Shown here in pieces: positions 50,791-59,369 of a DNA stretch of 64,000 nt. The stretch is from the NCBI RefSeq assembly GCF_036346105.1, contig NZ_CP107811.1:372001-436000 (forward strand). Reading direction: 5' to 3'. The position numbers were made by a program, and so were the translations under genes. The notes under the pieces were generated by a model. It made no database searches, was not told where the DNA came from, and saw nothing but the letters and a program-made list of their open reading frames with translations. How positions within the stretch are numbered: the stretch's first letter is position 1; every line of letters starts with the position of its first letter. Source of the stretch: Streptomyces sp. NBC_00539 (lineage in GTDB: Bacteria > Actinomycetota > Actinomycetes > Streptomycetales > Streptomycetaceae).

Positions 50791-52019
50791 GGGATCTCCA
50801 GGGTCACTGTGGTCGGTCCGCCCTGCGGGCTGTGCAGGGCGAGGCTCCCGTCGAAGGTAGCCAATCGGGCCCGGACACCGAGCAGTCCGGTCCCCCGGGC
50901 GGGATCCGCCCCGCCGCGCCCGTCGTCGGTGACGGTGACGCGCAGCCGCCCCTCGCCGTGGGCGAGGACGATGTCGACGCGGTCGCCGCCGGAGTGTTTC
51001 GCCGCGTTGGCCAGCAGCTCGTTGACCGCGAAGTAGGCGGCTGATTCGACCGCGGCCGGCAGCCGTCCCGCCAGGCGGACCTCGACGTGCACGTCGAGGA
51101 AGCTGTCGAGGGCCAGGGAGCGCACGGCATCGCCCAGGCCCCGGTCGGTGAGGACCGGCGGCTGGATGCCCCGGACCAGGTCGCGCAGGTCCTCCAGGGC
51201 CCGTGCGGACAGTTCGCGCGCCTCCAGCAGCGCCGCGCGGGCGGCCGGCGGATCGTGCAGCAGGCGCGTCGCGCCGTCGAGGCGCATCCCGAGCGCGACG
51301 AGCCGGGCCTGGGCCCCGTCGTGCAGGTCCCGTTCGATGCGCCGGAGCTCGTCCGCCCGGCCGTCCAGCGCGACGGCCCGGGAGTCCGTCAACTGCTCGA
51401 TGCGGCGGACGAGTTCGGTCGTACGGGGCGCGGCGAGGAGCAGCCGGCTCCAGCGCGCGTGCAGGCGCAGCACGGCGGGGGCCAGGAGGAGAGCGGCAGC
51501 CGTGAGGGCGACGCCCAGGAGCAGCGCCGCGAGCATGCCGGCGGTGCTGCGCACGGGGACGAACGCGTACCAGTTGCCGTCGCCCAGCAGCCGCCACACG
51601 AACGGCTGGACGAACGCCCCGAACGCCCCGTACACGAGGAGCGACGGCGGCACGGCGAGCAGCGGGCCGCCGGCCAGGGGCTCCAGCCAGGCCCAGCCCA
51701 GGTCGCGCCAGAACCCGGCGTCGGCCAGCACCGCGCGGGCCCCCGCCGTCCGCGGGAGCGGGGCGGGCGGGCTGACCGGCACCCCCGACCAGCGCGCGGC
51801 CCGCTCCCGGGCCCGGTCGGCGCACCGGCGCAGCAGGGCCGCAGCGGGTGGCAGCAGCCGGTGGCCGATGCCGACGGGCAGCAACAGCAGCGCTCCGACG
51901 ACGGCCGGTCCCGCGCAGGCCGCCACCACCAGGCCGAGCAGTCCGGCCAGGTGGCAGCGGCCGACGGCGGTCAGGGCGTGGAGGGTCCCCGCGCGGGAGC
52001 GGGCGGCGATCGAACTCAT
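50754..52019 (-). CDS. Sensor histidine kinase (HisKA_3/DesK type)
   Basis: 421 residues from ATG 52019. N-terminal half has membrane helices (HLAGLLGLVVAACAGPAVV, LLVYGAFGAFVQPFVW, GMLAALLLGVALTAAALLLA). The dimerisation motif RRIERDLHDGAQARLVALGM holds the phospho-His, and the ATPase has NELLANAAKHSGG and VTDDGRGGADPARGTGLLGV. Partner of the overlapping LuxR-type regulator. ATGA overlap with the CPBP gene. Signal unknown. Confidence 0.94.
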   Translation of the reverse strand: MSSIAARSRAGTLHALTAVGRCHLAGLLGLVVAACAGPAVVGALLLLPVGIGHRLLPPAAALLRRCADRARERAARWSGVPVSPPAPLPRTAGARAVLADAGFWRDLGWAWLEPLAGGPLLAVPPSLLVYGAFGAFVQPFVWRLLGDGNWYAFVPVRSTAGMLAALLLGVALTAAALLLAPAVLRLHARWSRLLLAAPRTTELVRRIEQLTDSRAVALDGRADELRRIERDLHDGAQARLVALGMRLDGATRLLHDPPAARAALLEARELSARALEDLRDLVRGIQPPVLTDRGLGDAVRSLALDSFLDVHVEVRLAGRLPAAVESAAYFAVNELLANAAKHSGGDRVDIVLAHGEGRLRVTVTDDGRGGADPARGTGLLGVRARLATFDGSLALHSPQGGPTTVTLEIPCASSLPKTSSS

Positions 52020-52849
52020 GTCCCGTGCAGGGTAGTCGGCGCGGGCGCGGTCTCCGACGCGGGCGCCGGGGCCACCGCCGACGCGCGCCGCCGCCCCCGC
52101 ACCCATGCCAGGGCCACCACGAGGCAGGAGAGCCCGAAGCAGAGCATCGGCGTGACCGCCCCCGACTCCTCGTCCAGGAAGAGGAGCAGTCCGAGGTTGA
52201 CGAGCGTGTGGAAGCCGCCCGCGAGCAGCAGCCGGTACGGACCGCCCGTACGGTCGAGGGCCACGCCCAGGACGACCGACATGGCCACGGTGGCGACGAG
52301 GAAGCCCGCGGCGTAGGCCGGGGCCTGGGCGAAGACCGGTACGTGCCAGGCACCCCACACCACGCCCACCGTCACCGACGAGGCGAGGGTCCCGAACCGG
52401 GTCCGCAGCAGCGGCTGGAGGAAGCAGCGCCAGCCGATCTCCTCTCCGCACGCCCCCGCCAGTTGCGCCATCGCGATCAGGGCGAAGGGGTGGTGCAGGG
52501 CCCCCGGCGGAGTGGAGCCGACGCCCCCGCGGAGCGTCCCGTACGCACCCACGGTGAGCGCGACGATCAAGGCGGCCGACCCGAGGAGTGCCACCGCCCG
52601 CCCGCCGCCCCCGCGCCGGCCCCCGCCCCGCAGCAGTTCGCGGGTCCGCCTCCACCGGTACAGGGCGATCGCGCCCACCCCCGCGGCCGGCCCGAACTGG
52701 GTCAGCTGCACCACCTCGGTGGGCACGCCGGTGGCCGGCTGTACCGCCCCCAGCACCCCGGCCGCCAGGAAGGCCACCGCGGTGAACACCCCCGCCGCAC
52801 CCCACGTCCCGCCGCGCCCCACCCGTTCCACGCCGTGCGCCCTCGCCAT
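52016..52849 (-). CDS. CPBP-family intramembrane metalloprotease
   Basis: 277 residues from ATG 52849 (a longer start at 52933 is less likely). Multi-helix membrane protein with the CPBP/CAAX motifs: GACGEEIGWRCFLQPLL (EExxxR), VVWGAWHVPVFAQAP (second motif with His) and GGFHTLVNLGLLLF (third motif). First gene of the operon with the two-component system, so it may take part in the sensing or response. Bacterial CPBP proteins include self-protection and peptide maturation enzymes. Confidence 0.88.
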   Translation of the reverse strand: MARAHGVERVGRGGTWGAAGVFTAVAFLAAGVLGAVQPATGVPTEVVQLTQFGPAAGVGAIALYRWRRTRELLRGGGRRGGGGRAVALLGSAALIVALTVGAYGTLRGGVGSTPPGALHHPFALIAMAQLAGACGEEIGWRCFLQPLLRTRFGTLASSVTVGVVWGAWHVPVFAQAPAYAAGFLVATVAMSVVLGVALDRTGGPYRLLLAGGFHTLVNLGLLLFLDEESGAVTPMLCFGLSCLVVALAWVRGRRRASAVAPAPASETAPAPTTLHGT

Positions 52850-53099
52850 GACCGTCCCGCCCGTCCGTCCGTCCGTTTTCCCGACGGGTACGACGATGCC
52901 GGGCACGGCGGCCCCGGACACTGCACCCGGCACCCGGGCGGGGGTGCACCCAGGTCCAACCCGGACCGGGTCCGTTCGGCGGCGCCGCCGACACCATCAC
53001 CCACCTGCGGGAGAGCCTTGGAGTGCCCAACATCGTGCGGGTGCACGGCCGGGGCGCCCCGTCTTCCGTGACGACCCGCGCTTGAGGGCACTGTTCGCC

Positions 53100-55712
53100 C
53101 TAGCGGCGGGTGTCCACCACCGCCAGGAGTTTGCCGCTGGTCGGGCTGCGGTCCAGCGAGGCGCCGTCGACCGTCTCGACCACCAGGTCCAGCAGTCGTT
53201 CGGTCACCGCTGCGCGCAGTTCCGGGTAGCCGGTCAGGAGGACCTCCCGGAGCCGCTCCGGGTCCGTCGTCCCGCCGCGCTCCACCCGCACGGTGAGCCG
53301 CTCGCGCGCGTCCGCCGCCTCCAGCCGTATCTGCAACTCGCCCCGGTGGCCTCCCCGTTCCTCGGCCAGGGTCAGGATGCGGCGGTGGTTGAGGAAGTAC
53401 GTCGCCACCCGCATCACGTCGCCGGTGCGCCCCATCAACTCGAAGCGCGGTGCGTGCCGCCCGCAGGCGCACCGGCCCGGGACCTCCCGACCGAGGTCGC
53501 CTATCAGGTACCGGCCCAGTTGCTGGCCGCGCCGGGCGTGCGTGGTGAAGACCAGCCGGCCCGTTTCGCCCGGGGCCACCGGCCGGTCCTCGGTCAGGTC
53601 GACGATCTCCATCGTGTGCAGGTCGGCATGCAGGTGGTGGACGCCACCGGAGCTCTCGGTGCACTGGTACCCGAGCGGGCCGAGGTCGGTGCTGCCGTAG
53701 GTGATCGAGTGGACGACCTCGATGCCGAACCTCTCCTCAAGGGCACTGCGCTGCTCGCGCGTGAAGTGCTCGCCACCGTAGAAGATCTTGCGCAGTCCGC
53801 CGTACGCGCGCAGCGCGTCCTCCTCCGCGTGCAGGAGCTGCCAGAGGTAGGAGGGCATTCCGAACAGCGTGTCGGCGCCGTGGTCGATGACGGCCTGCGC
53901 GGTGGCCCTGTGGTCGGGCCCGGCCGAGAGCGGCAGTTGGACTCCGCCCAGGCGTTCCAGTACGGAGAAGAAGCTGATGAAGCTGCCGTACATGGCGCCG
54001 CAGTAGAAGAGGTTGGCGGTGCGGTCCCCGACCGGGTCGTAGCCCGCGGCGAGCAGGCCGCGGGCGGCGGCGTGCATCTGGGTGTCGTAGTCGTCGTAGC
54101 TGAAGACCGACAACGCCGGGGCGCCGGTGCTGCCGCCGCTGCGGAAGAACAGCTCGGCGTCGGCCCGCGCCAGCTGCCGGCCCTGCTCCTGTACGTCCTC
54201 CTTGCCCCGGAGCGGGCCCGTGGGCCGCGGCAGGACGACGGGGCGGGCCAGGTCGTCGAGACAGGCGGTGGTCGCGAAGCGGGCCGGGTCGGCCTGGACC
54301 GCGACGCGGCGGCTGTAGCGCTGCAGGGCGTACACGCCGTCGTGGGGTTCGCCCGCGTAGCTGTCCAGCATGGAGCCGACCGGCGTCACCCGGGTGACGC
54401 CGGCGGCCAGGGCAGTACGGGCGAGCTCGGCGATGTCGGTGGGGCTGCCCGCGAGGCCGGCCGTCTGCAGGTAGCGGCGCATCGGGCGCAGGGTGGCGAT
54501 CATCCGCTTGCGGGGCAGCGGTTTGACCCACACGCTGCGGTGCAGGGGTGAGGCGGCCAGCGGCGAGCGGGTGTCGGCCATCACCCGCCACGAGCCGTCC
54601 GGCGCGGCGAACACCCGCGTCAGCCCCAGGTGCTCCTCCAGCCGGGCCACCAGTTCGGTGGTGGTCAGCTCGGCCTCCTCGGCGGGGTCCGGGCCGTCCG
54701 CCCCGGCGGCGGCCGCGGCCGGCGGCCGGGACGCGAGGACCGGGGCGAAGCGCTCGGCGAAGGCGAACACCTCGGCCTCGTCCTCGGTGTCGAGGTAGAC
54801 GACCTGGGGGCTGGAGCACGCCTGCTGCTCGTGCAGGCACACATCGGCCGCGAGGGCGTCGAGCATGTCGGCGTCGGACCAGGCGTCGGCCGTGAGGTAG
54901 GCGAAGGAGATGCGGTGTCCCCACTCCACCAGCCGGCAGCCGGGCGGGACATGGGCCGCCACCCCTTCGACGGCGCCTTCGCCGCCCCAAACGGCCACGG
55001 CGTCCGCGGGCGCGCACATCAGGCGCAGCCACTCCTGCCTGGAGGACGCGAAGCGCAGGACGACGATCCGCGCGGCCAGTGCGCCGCTGGGGTCCAGGGC
55101 GGCGAGTTCGGCCATCAGGTGCTGGGTCAGCAGGGTGTCGGCGCTGCTGGTCTTGAGGATGTTGACGTTTCCGGCGAGCAGGCCTTCGACGATGCTGAGC
55201 GGTGCGACCGTCGCGCTGTTGCCCGGCGCGATGTGGGCGACCAGGCCGACGGGGGCCCAGGCCTCGTAGACCGTTTCGCGCGGATCGGCCCGGTCCAGCC
55301 GGCCGGGAGTCGCGCTGCCGAGCTCCCGGCGGAGCTTGCGGGTGAGCTCGCGACGGCCGAGGGCGCCACCGAGCTCCGCCAGGACGGCCGGGTCCTCCCC
55401 GTCGGGCAGGTGGGGGGCGAGCCGGGCGTGTACGGGGTGGGCCGGGTCGCACAGGGCGGTGGCGAGGGCGTCGCAGGCGGCCAGGACCGTCTCGGTCTCC
55501 AGCACAGAGGCGAGCGCCGCCTCCACGGCGGCCGGCAGGTCGACCAGGCGGCGCCCGGCCTCCTCGTCGCCGATGAAGGCGCCCTGCCAGTAGTGGTGCG
55601 CGACGGCGGAGTCGCGCTGCTCATCCTGGGACGCGGCCACGCTCCGGCGGCCGGTCGCGGTGTCTGTCGCGTTGTCGGTCGCGGTGTCGGTCACCGTCGG
55701 GGTCTCGCTCAC
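53100..55712 (-). CDS. LuxC-type acyl reductase fused to a CapK/PaaK-type adenylating ligase
   Basis: 870 residues from GTG 55712 (GTGA overlap with the LuxE gene). After a Thr/Asp-rich start, residues ~45-440 match LuxC: VGLVAHIAPGNSATVAPLSI, GLLAGNVNILKTSSADTL, and the catalytic Cys C299 in QQACSSPQVVYLD. Residues ~480-870 are an AMP-forming domain of the CapK/LuxE/PaaK group: FFRSGGSTGAPALSVFSYDD near 525, YGSTDLGPLGYQC and YLIGDLGREV, plus CACGRHAPRFELMGRTGDV. One chain could thus activate a carboxylic acid and reduce it to an aldehyde with NADPH. It is the last gene of the five-gene operon and fuses roles carried by separate proteins in LuxC/LuxE systems. Confidence 0.88.
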   Translation of the reverse strand: MSETPTVTDTATDNATDTATGRRSVAASQDEQRDSAVAHHYWQGAFIGDEEAGRRLVDLPAAVEAALASVLETETVLAACDALATALCDPAHPVHARLAPHLPDGEDPAVLAELGGALGRRELTRKLRRELGSATPGRLDRADPRETVYEAWAPVGLVAHIAPGNSATVAPLSIVEGLLAGNVNILKTSSADTLLTQHLMAELAALDPSGALAARIVVLRFASSRQEWLRLMCAPADAVAVWGGEGAVEGVAAHVPPGCRLVEWGHRISFAYLTADAWSDADMLDALAADVCLHEQQACSSPQVVYLDTEDEAEVFAFAERFAPVLASRPPAAAAAGADGPDPAEEAELTTTELVARLEEHLGLTRVFAAPDGSWRVMADTRSPLAASPLHRSVWVKPLPRKRMIATLRPMRRYLQTAGLAGSPTDIAELARTALAAGVTRVTPVGSMLDSYAGEPHDGVYALQRYSRRVAVQADPARFATTACLDDLARPVVLPRPTGPLRGKEDVQEQGRQLARADAELFFRSGGSTGAPALSVFSYDDYDTQMHAAARGLLAAGYDPVGDRTANLFYCGAMYGSFISFFSVLERLGGVQLPLSAGPDHRATAQAVIDHGADTLFGMPSYLWQLLHAEEDALRAYGGLRKIFYGGEHFTREQRSALEERFGIEVVHSITYGSTDLGPLGYQCTESSGGVHHLHADLHTMEIVDLTEDRPVAPGETGRLVFTTHARRGQQLGRYLIGDLGREVPGRCACGRHAPRFELMGRTGDVMRVATYFLNHRRILTLAEERGGHRGELQIRLEAADARERLTVRVERGGTTDPERLREVLLTGYPELRAAVTERLLDLVVETVDGASLDRSPTSGKLLAVVDTRR

Positions 55713-56857
55713 GCCATGCCCTTCATCAGTTCTGCTGCGGCCACCGCGCAGCTGCGGTTGCGGCTCACCCCGGCGCGGCCGTGGACGGTGAACCAGGGGG
55801 TCTCCAGCTCGCACCCGCAGGCGTCCCCCGGCCGGAGGGAGGCGAGGTCGCCCATGACCACGCTCTGGGCCGGCACGGAGGTGATGTACGGCGACACGAG
55901 GTGCAGGTAACCCGGCTCCCCGTAGGGGACGGGTTCGAGCGTGTGGGTGGAAAGGATCGTCACCCGGGACCAGACGGGCGCGTGCAGCCGGTGGTGGTCG
56001 CACTCGATGTACGGGATGCAGTGCTCCACCGACCCGAAGGTGTCGCGGATGCGCTCACCGGGGATGCCGAGCTGCTCGGTGACGCGCGCGTACAACTCCT
56101 CCTTGCCGATGCGCCGGTCGGCGTGTCCCTTCCAGCCGCCGCCGAGGACGACGAGGGAACCCTCGGGCAGGCGCAGCGGGGGCAGTCCCATGGCCCGCAT
56201 CCGCTCCAGGGTGAAGAAGAGGAAGGCGGGGAAGCCCAGGATGCGGACCGGGGCGTCCTCCCGCTCGAAGCGGCGCAGCGCGGCGATGCAGCCGAAGGGG
56301 TCGAACTCGTGGTCGCCGCCGGTGTTGCGCAGGGCGTACTCGACGCTGCGTGCCGGGGCGAAGTCACACAGGTAGTTGTCGGTGAAGGCCGTCCCGAGGT
56401 TCAGGGAAGGGGCCGGTTCGTAGCTGTACAGGAGGTAGTTGACCTCCTGGTCCGGGGTGATCCACCCGTTGCGCTCGAAGATCCGGGCGACCATGCGCTG
56501 CGCGGAGCGGATGGTCCAGTGGTCGAAGAACATCTGCGACTTCTGGCCGGTGGTCCCGGAGGAGGTCAGGTGCAGCTCGACCTCCTCGCGCGGGATGGAG
56601 AGCACCTCGTGCCGCTTGAAGAAGTTCGCGTGGACGAGCGGCGCCCGGTACGGGTGCGCCTCGGGGGTGGCCTCGTACAGGGAGCGGAAGAACGGGGAGC
56701 GTTCGGTGTGCCAGGCGTTGGTCTCCGCCATGGCGGCGGCGAACAGTTCGTCCTGCTCGGGGCCGTGGGCATAGGGGTCGGTCAGGTCGCACAGCTGTTG
56801 CACGTGCGGCAGGAGGGCCGGGTCGGGTACGGCGACCGGCGCGAGATGGGGGTTCAT
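55709..56857 (-). CDS. LuxE-type acyl-protein synthetase/adenylating ligase
   Basis: 382 residues from ATG 56857. LTSSGTTGQKSQMFFDHWTI (about residues 98-118) is the adenylation loop, followed by NYLLYSYEPAPSLNLGTAF, GGGWKGHADRRIGKEE and DTFGSVEHCIPYIECDHHRL. The size and these motifs fit LuxE, which activates an acid as acyl-AMP and may hold it as a thioester for reduction by LuxC. Overlaps both neighbours by 4 bases. It would supply acyl groups to the downstream LuxC domain. Substrate may be fatty, aryl or amino acid; not visible. Confidence 0.9.
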   Translation of the reverse strand: MNPHLAPVAVPDPALLPHVQQLCDLTDPYAHGPEQDELFAAAMAETNAWHTERSPFFRSLYEATPEAHPYRAPLVHANFFKRHEVLSIPREEVELHLTSSGTTGQKSQMFFDHWTIRSAQRMVARIFERNGWITPDQEVNYLLYSYEPAPSLNLGTAFTDNYLCDFAPARSVEYALRNTGGDHEFDPFGCIAALRRFEREDAPVRILGFPAFLFFTLERMRAMGLPPLRLPEGSLVVLGGGWKGHADRRIGKEELYARVTEQLGIPGERIRDTFGSVEHCIPYIECDHHRLHAPVWSRVTILSTHTLEPVPYGEPGYLHLVSPYITSVPAQSVVMGDLASLRPGDACGCELETPWFTVHGRAGVSRNRSCAVAAAELMKGMA

Positions 56858-57999
56858 GGGGCAACCTCGGATGGTGTGGGCAGGTGCGTCGACGCCCAGG
56901 CCGACACGTAGCAGTCCAGGTACGGCTGGAGGGGCGGCTCGACGGCGACTCCGCGGAAGTCGATCCGTTCGCTGGAGCGGGAGAGGACGGCGTAGTCGTG
57001 GAAGCCGTCGCCGTCCGCGCGCATCGCCGGGTAGAGGGCTCCGGCGACGAAGCCCTGGGCCAGGAAGGCGCTGAGGGCTTCGGTGTGTGCGAGGGGGACC
57101 AGGGCCTCCACGTAGCCGGCTCCGGCCCTGGCCAGGGCCCGGGTGACGGGTGCGAGGTGGGCGGCGGCCGCCGCGGGGTCGGGGTGGGCGGTCAGCAGCG
57201 AGCAGTACCCGCCGGCGCGGTTGAGATAGGCGTACACCTCGAAGCGGCCGTCTTCGGGGGTGAGCAGTACGTTCGGCGTGTGCAGGGGGTAGAACCAGCC
57301 CTCGGCCCCGGGGAACCGCTCGCGGAAGCGGCGTCGTACGAAGGCCGGTGCCTCGATCATCTCCAGCCGTTCCGCGGCCCCTTGGGGAGCGGGTTCCCCG
57401 AGCGGGCCGGAAACGGCCCTGACCCCGGGGTAGGTGATGCCCAGCGCGTCCTCGCTGGTGCGCAGCAACGGCATGACCGGGGCGGGGACTTCGGCTACCG
57501 GGATCCGGCGGTCGAGCACCCCGGCGGAATGACGCGCGTAGAGTGCGAGGCTTTCGCGGCTGCTGAGGTCCACCGCGTTGGGCAGGATGCCGAGCGGGCG
57601 GAAGCCGTTGCGGGCGACGACGCGCTGCGGCCCGGCGCTGACGGTGCGCACGGTCGCGTAGACCGAGTCCAGCCGCCCGGTGTCCAGCATCTCGCCGCAC
57701 AGGGCTCCGGTCAGTGCGCCGGCCACGCCCCCCGAGCGGTGCCCGGGGTGGACGGCGATGCCTTCCAGGCGGCCGATGCGGCTGCCCGCGTCGCCGCGGA
57801 TGACGGCGGACGCCGTCAGGGCCCCGGTGCCGGGGCAACGGCCGACGAGCCAGAGGGAGTGCGGGTCGGCGATGAGGCGGGCCATCTCGGCCGGGTCGGT
57901 GCCGAGGGCCACGGGGTAGTGCGGCCCGTAGACGGCGTAGTAGAGCTGGCGCAGTTCGGCGATGTCCTCGCGGGTGGCCGGGGTGATGACGGGGTTCAC
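56854..57999 (-). CDS. GNAT-family N-acyltransferase, two-domain
   Basis: 381 residues from GTG 57999. The first ~150 residues are a GNAT domain with ITPATREDIAELRQLYYAVY and the acyl-CoA loop GIAVHPGHRSGGVAGALTGA. The second half (about 200-381), with VEVYAYLNRAGG-like FEVYAYLNRAGGYCSLLTAH and VEALVPLAHTEALSAFLAQG, is a second GNAT-like fold lacking the canonical loop. It may transfer an acyl group to an amine of the aldehyde or acid intermediate. In the LuxC/LuxE operon it overlaps genes on both sides. Confidence 0.82.
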   Translation of the reverse strand: MNPVITPATREDIAELRQLYYAVYGPHYPVALGTDPAEMARLIADPHSLWLVGRCPGTGALTASAVIRGDAGSRIGRLEGIAVHPGHRSGGVAGALTGALCGEMLDTGRLDSVYATVRTVSAGPQRVVARNGFRPLGILPNAVDLSSRESLALYARHSAGVLDRRIPVAEVPAPVMPLLRTSEDALGITYPGVRAVSGPLGEPAPQGAAERLEMIEAPAFVRRRFRERFPGAEGWFYPLHTPNVLLTPEDGRFEVYAYLNRAGGYCSLLTAHPDPAAAAAHLAPVTRALARAGAGYVEALVPLAHTEALSAFLAQGFVAGALYPAMRADGDGFHDYAVLSRSSERIDFRGVAVEPPLQPYLDCYVSAWASTHLPTPSEVAP

Positions 58000-59369
58000 C
58001 GCTCACCCCCCACGGGTTCCGCGTCCCGGTCCGCGGCCGCCCCGGGCGGCGGCGCGGGGGTGTGGGGGCCCAGGAGGGCCAGCGCGAGGGCGGCGGGGAG
58101 CAGGCCGGCGCCCTGCACGAGGCACAGGGTGCGGGGTGAGAGGAAGTCACCCGCGGCGCCGAAGAGCAGGGACGCCACCGGTAGTGAGGAGCCCAGGACC
58201 GCCTGCATCACGGCGAAGAAGCCGGGCTTGTCCGCCGTCGGCACCAGACGCTGGAAGAGGGCGACGAAGCGGACGCTGACGGCCCCCGCGCACCAGCCGG
58301 ACACGGCCAGGCAGCCCGCGATGACCATCCGGTGGGCGACCAGCCCGGGCAGCGCCAGGGCGAGGGCCATGAGACCCAGGCAGTACGCGCCCGCGACAGT
58401 GGGGCGTCCCGGTACCCGGGCGCCGGTGAAGGCGCCGATGAGCGCGCCGGTGCCGAGGGAGGCCTCCAGCAGGGCCACGGTGGCGCCGCCCCCGGAGAGG
58501 ACCGAGCGGGTGTAGAGGGGGATGACGACGAAGACGGCGGTCGTGAAGAGGTTCGCGGCGGTGAAGCAGACCAGGATCCGCCGCACGTACGGCAGTTCGC
58601 GCAGGATGTGGAGCAGCCCGCGGCGCCGGGGTGCGCCTGACGGGTCGGCCGGGCCTTCCGCGGCGGGCGACGGCTCGGGTGCCGTGGTGCGGAAACGGGC
58701 GCTCGCGACGAACAGGGCGGCGCCGAGGTAGGCAGCCGCACAGCCCACGGCCAGCCCGGCCACTCCTGCCCGGTCGACGGTCAGGGCGCCGAGCAGCGCT
58801 CCCCCGAGGCCGGCCAGGGACTGGGTCGACAGCTCGAAGCCGGTGGCCGCCTCGATGTCGGCGTCGTCGACGAGTTCGGGCACCGAGGTGGTCAGGCAGG
58901 GGTCGAAGAACGCCTGGCAGGTGGCCAGGGCGACGGCGGCGGCGTAAACGGCCGTGAGGGGCAGGACGCCGTCGTACGCCCACAGTGCGAGGGCGCCCGA
59001 GGCGGCTCCGGCGAGGACGGCGGCGGTCCGCAGCACCGAGCGGTGGGCGAAGCGAGCGATGACCCCGGCCACGACGGGCGCCAGCGCTACGGCGGGCAGT
59101 GTGCAGGCCGCCATGAACAGCCCCGAGGCAAGGCCCCGGGCGTCGTTGACGGCGTAGGCGACGATCCACCAGGACACACCGACCTGGAACATGCGCACGG
59201 CGGCCTGGGTGAGGACCTGCCCGAGCCACACGGCGGCGAAGGCGCGGTTGCGCAGGACCAGCGGGGCGCGGCGGCCGGTGGTCCGGGCACCCCCCTCGGT
59301 ACCGGTCTCCTCGACACCGGTCTCGTCGGTACCGGCGGTCGCGGGCGGGCGCGCGGGCGCGGCGGTCAT
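57996..59369 (-). CDS. MFS transporter
   Basis: 457 residues from ATG 59369. Twelve-helix pattern after a Thr/Gly-rich N-terminus: FAAVWLGQVLTQAAVRMFQV, GLASGLFMAACTLPAVALAP, and LRTAAVLAGAASGALALWAY. It belongs to the MFS branch with efflux/enterobactin-exporter-like members. Overlaps the CapK stop (ATGA) and the GNAT start (GTGA). Probably exports the operon product. Confidence 0.9.
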   Translation of the reverse strand: MTAAPARPPATAGTDETGVEETGTEGGARTTGRRAPLVLRNRAFAAVWLGQVLTQAAVRMFQVGVSWWIVAYAVNDARGLASGLFMAACTLPAVALAPVVAGVIARFAHRSVLRTAAVLAGAASGALALWAYDGVLPLTAVYAAAVALATCQAFFDPCLTTSVPELVDDADIEAATGFELSTQSLAGLGGALLGALTVDRAGVAGLAVGCAAAYLGAALFVASARFRTTAPEPSPAAEGPADPSGAPRRRGLLHILRELPYVRRILVCFTAANLFTTAVFVVIPLYTRSVLSGGGATVALLEASLGTGALIGAFTGARVPGRPTVAGAYCLGLMALALALPGLVAHRMVIAGCLAVSGWCAGAVSVRFVALFQRLVPTADKPGFFAVMQAVLGSSLPVASLLFGAAGDFLSPRTLCLVQGAGLLPAALALALLGPHTPAPPPGAAADRDAEPVGGER

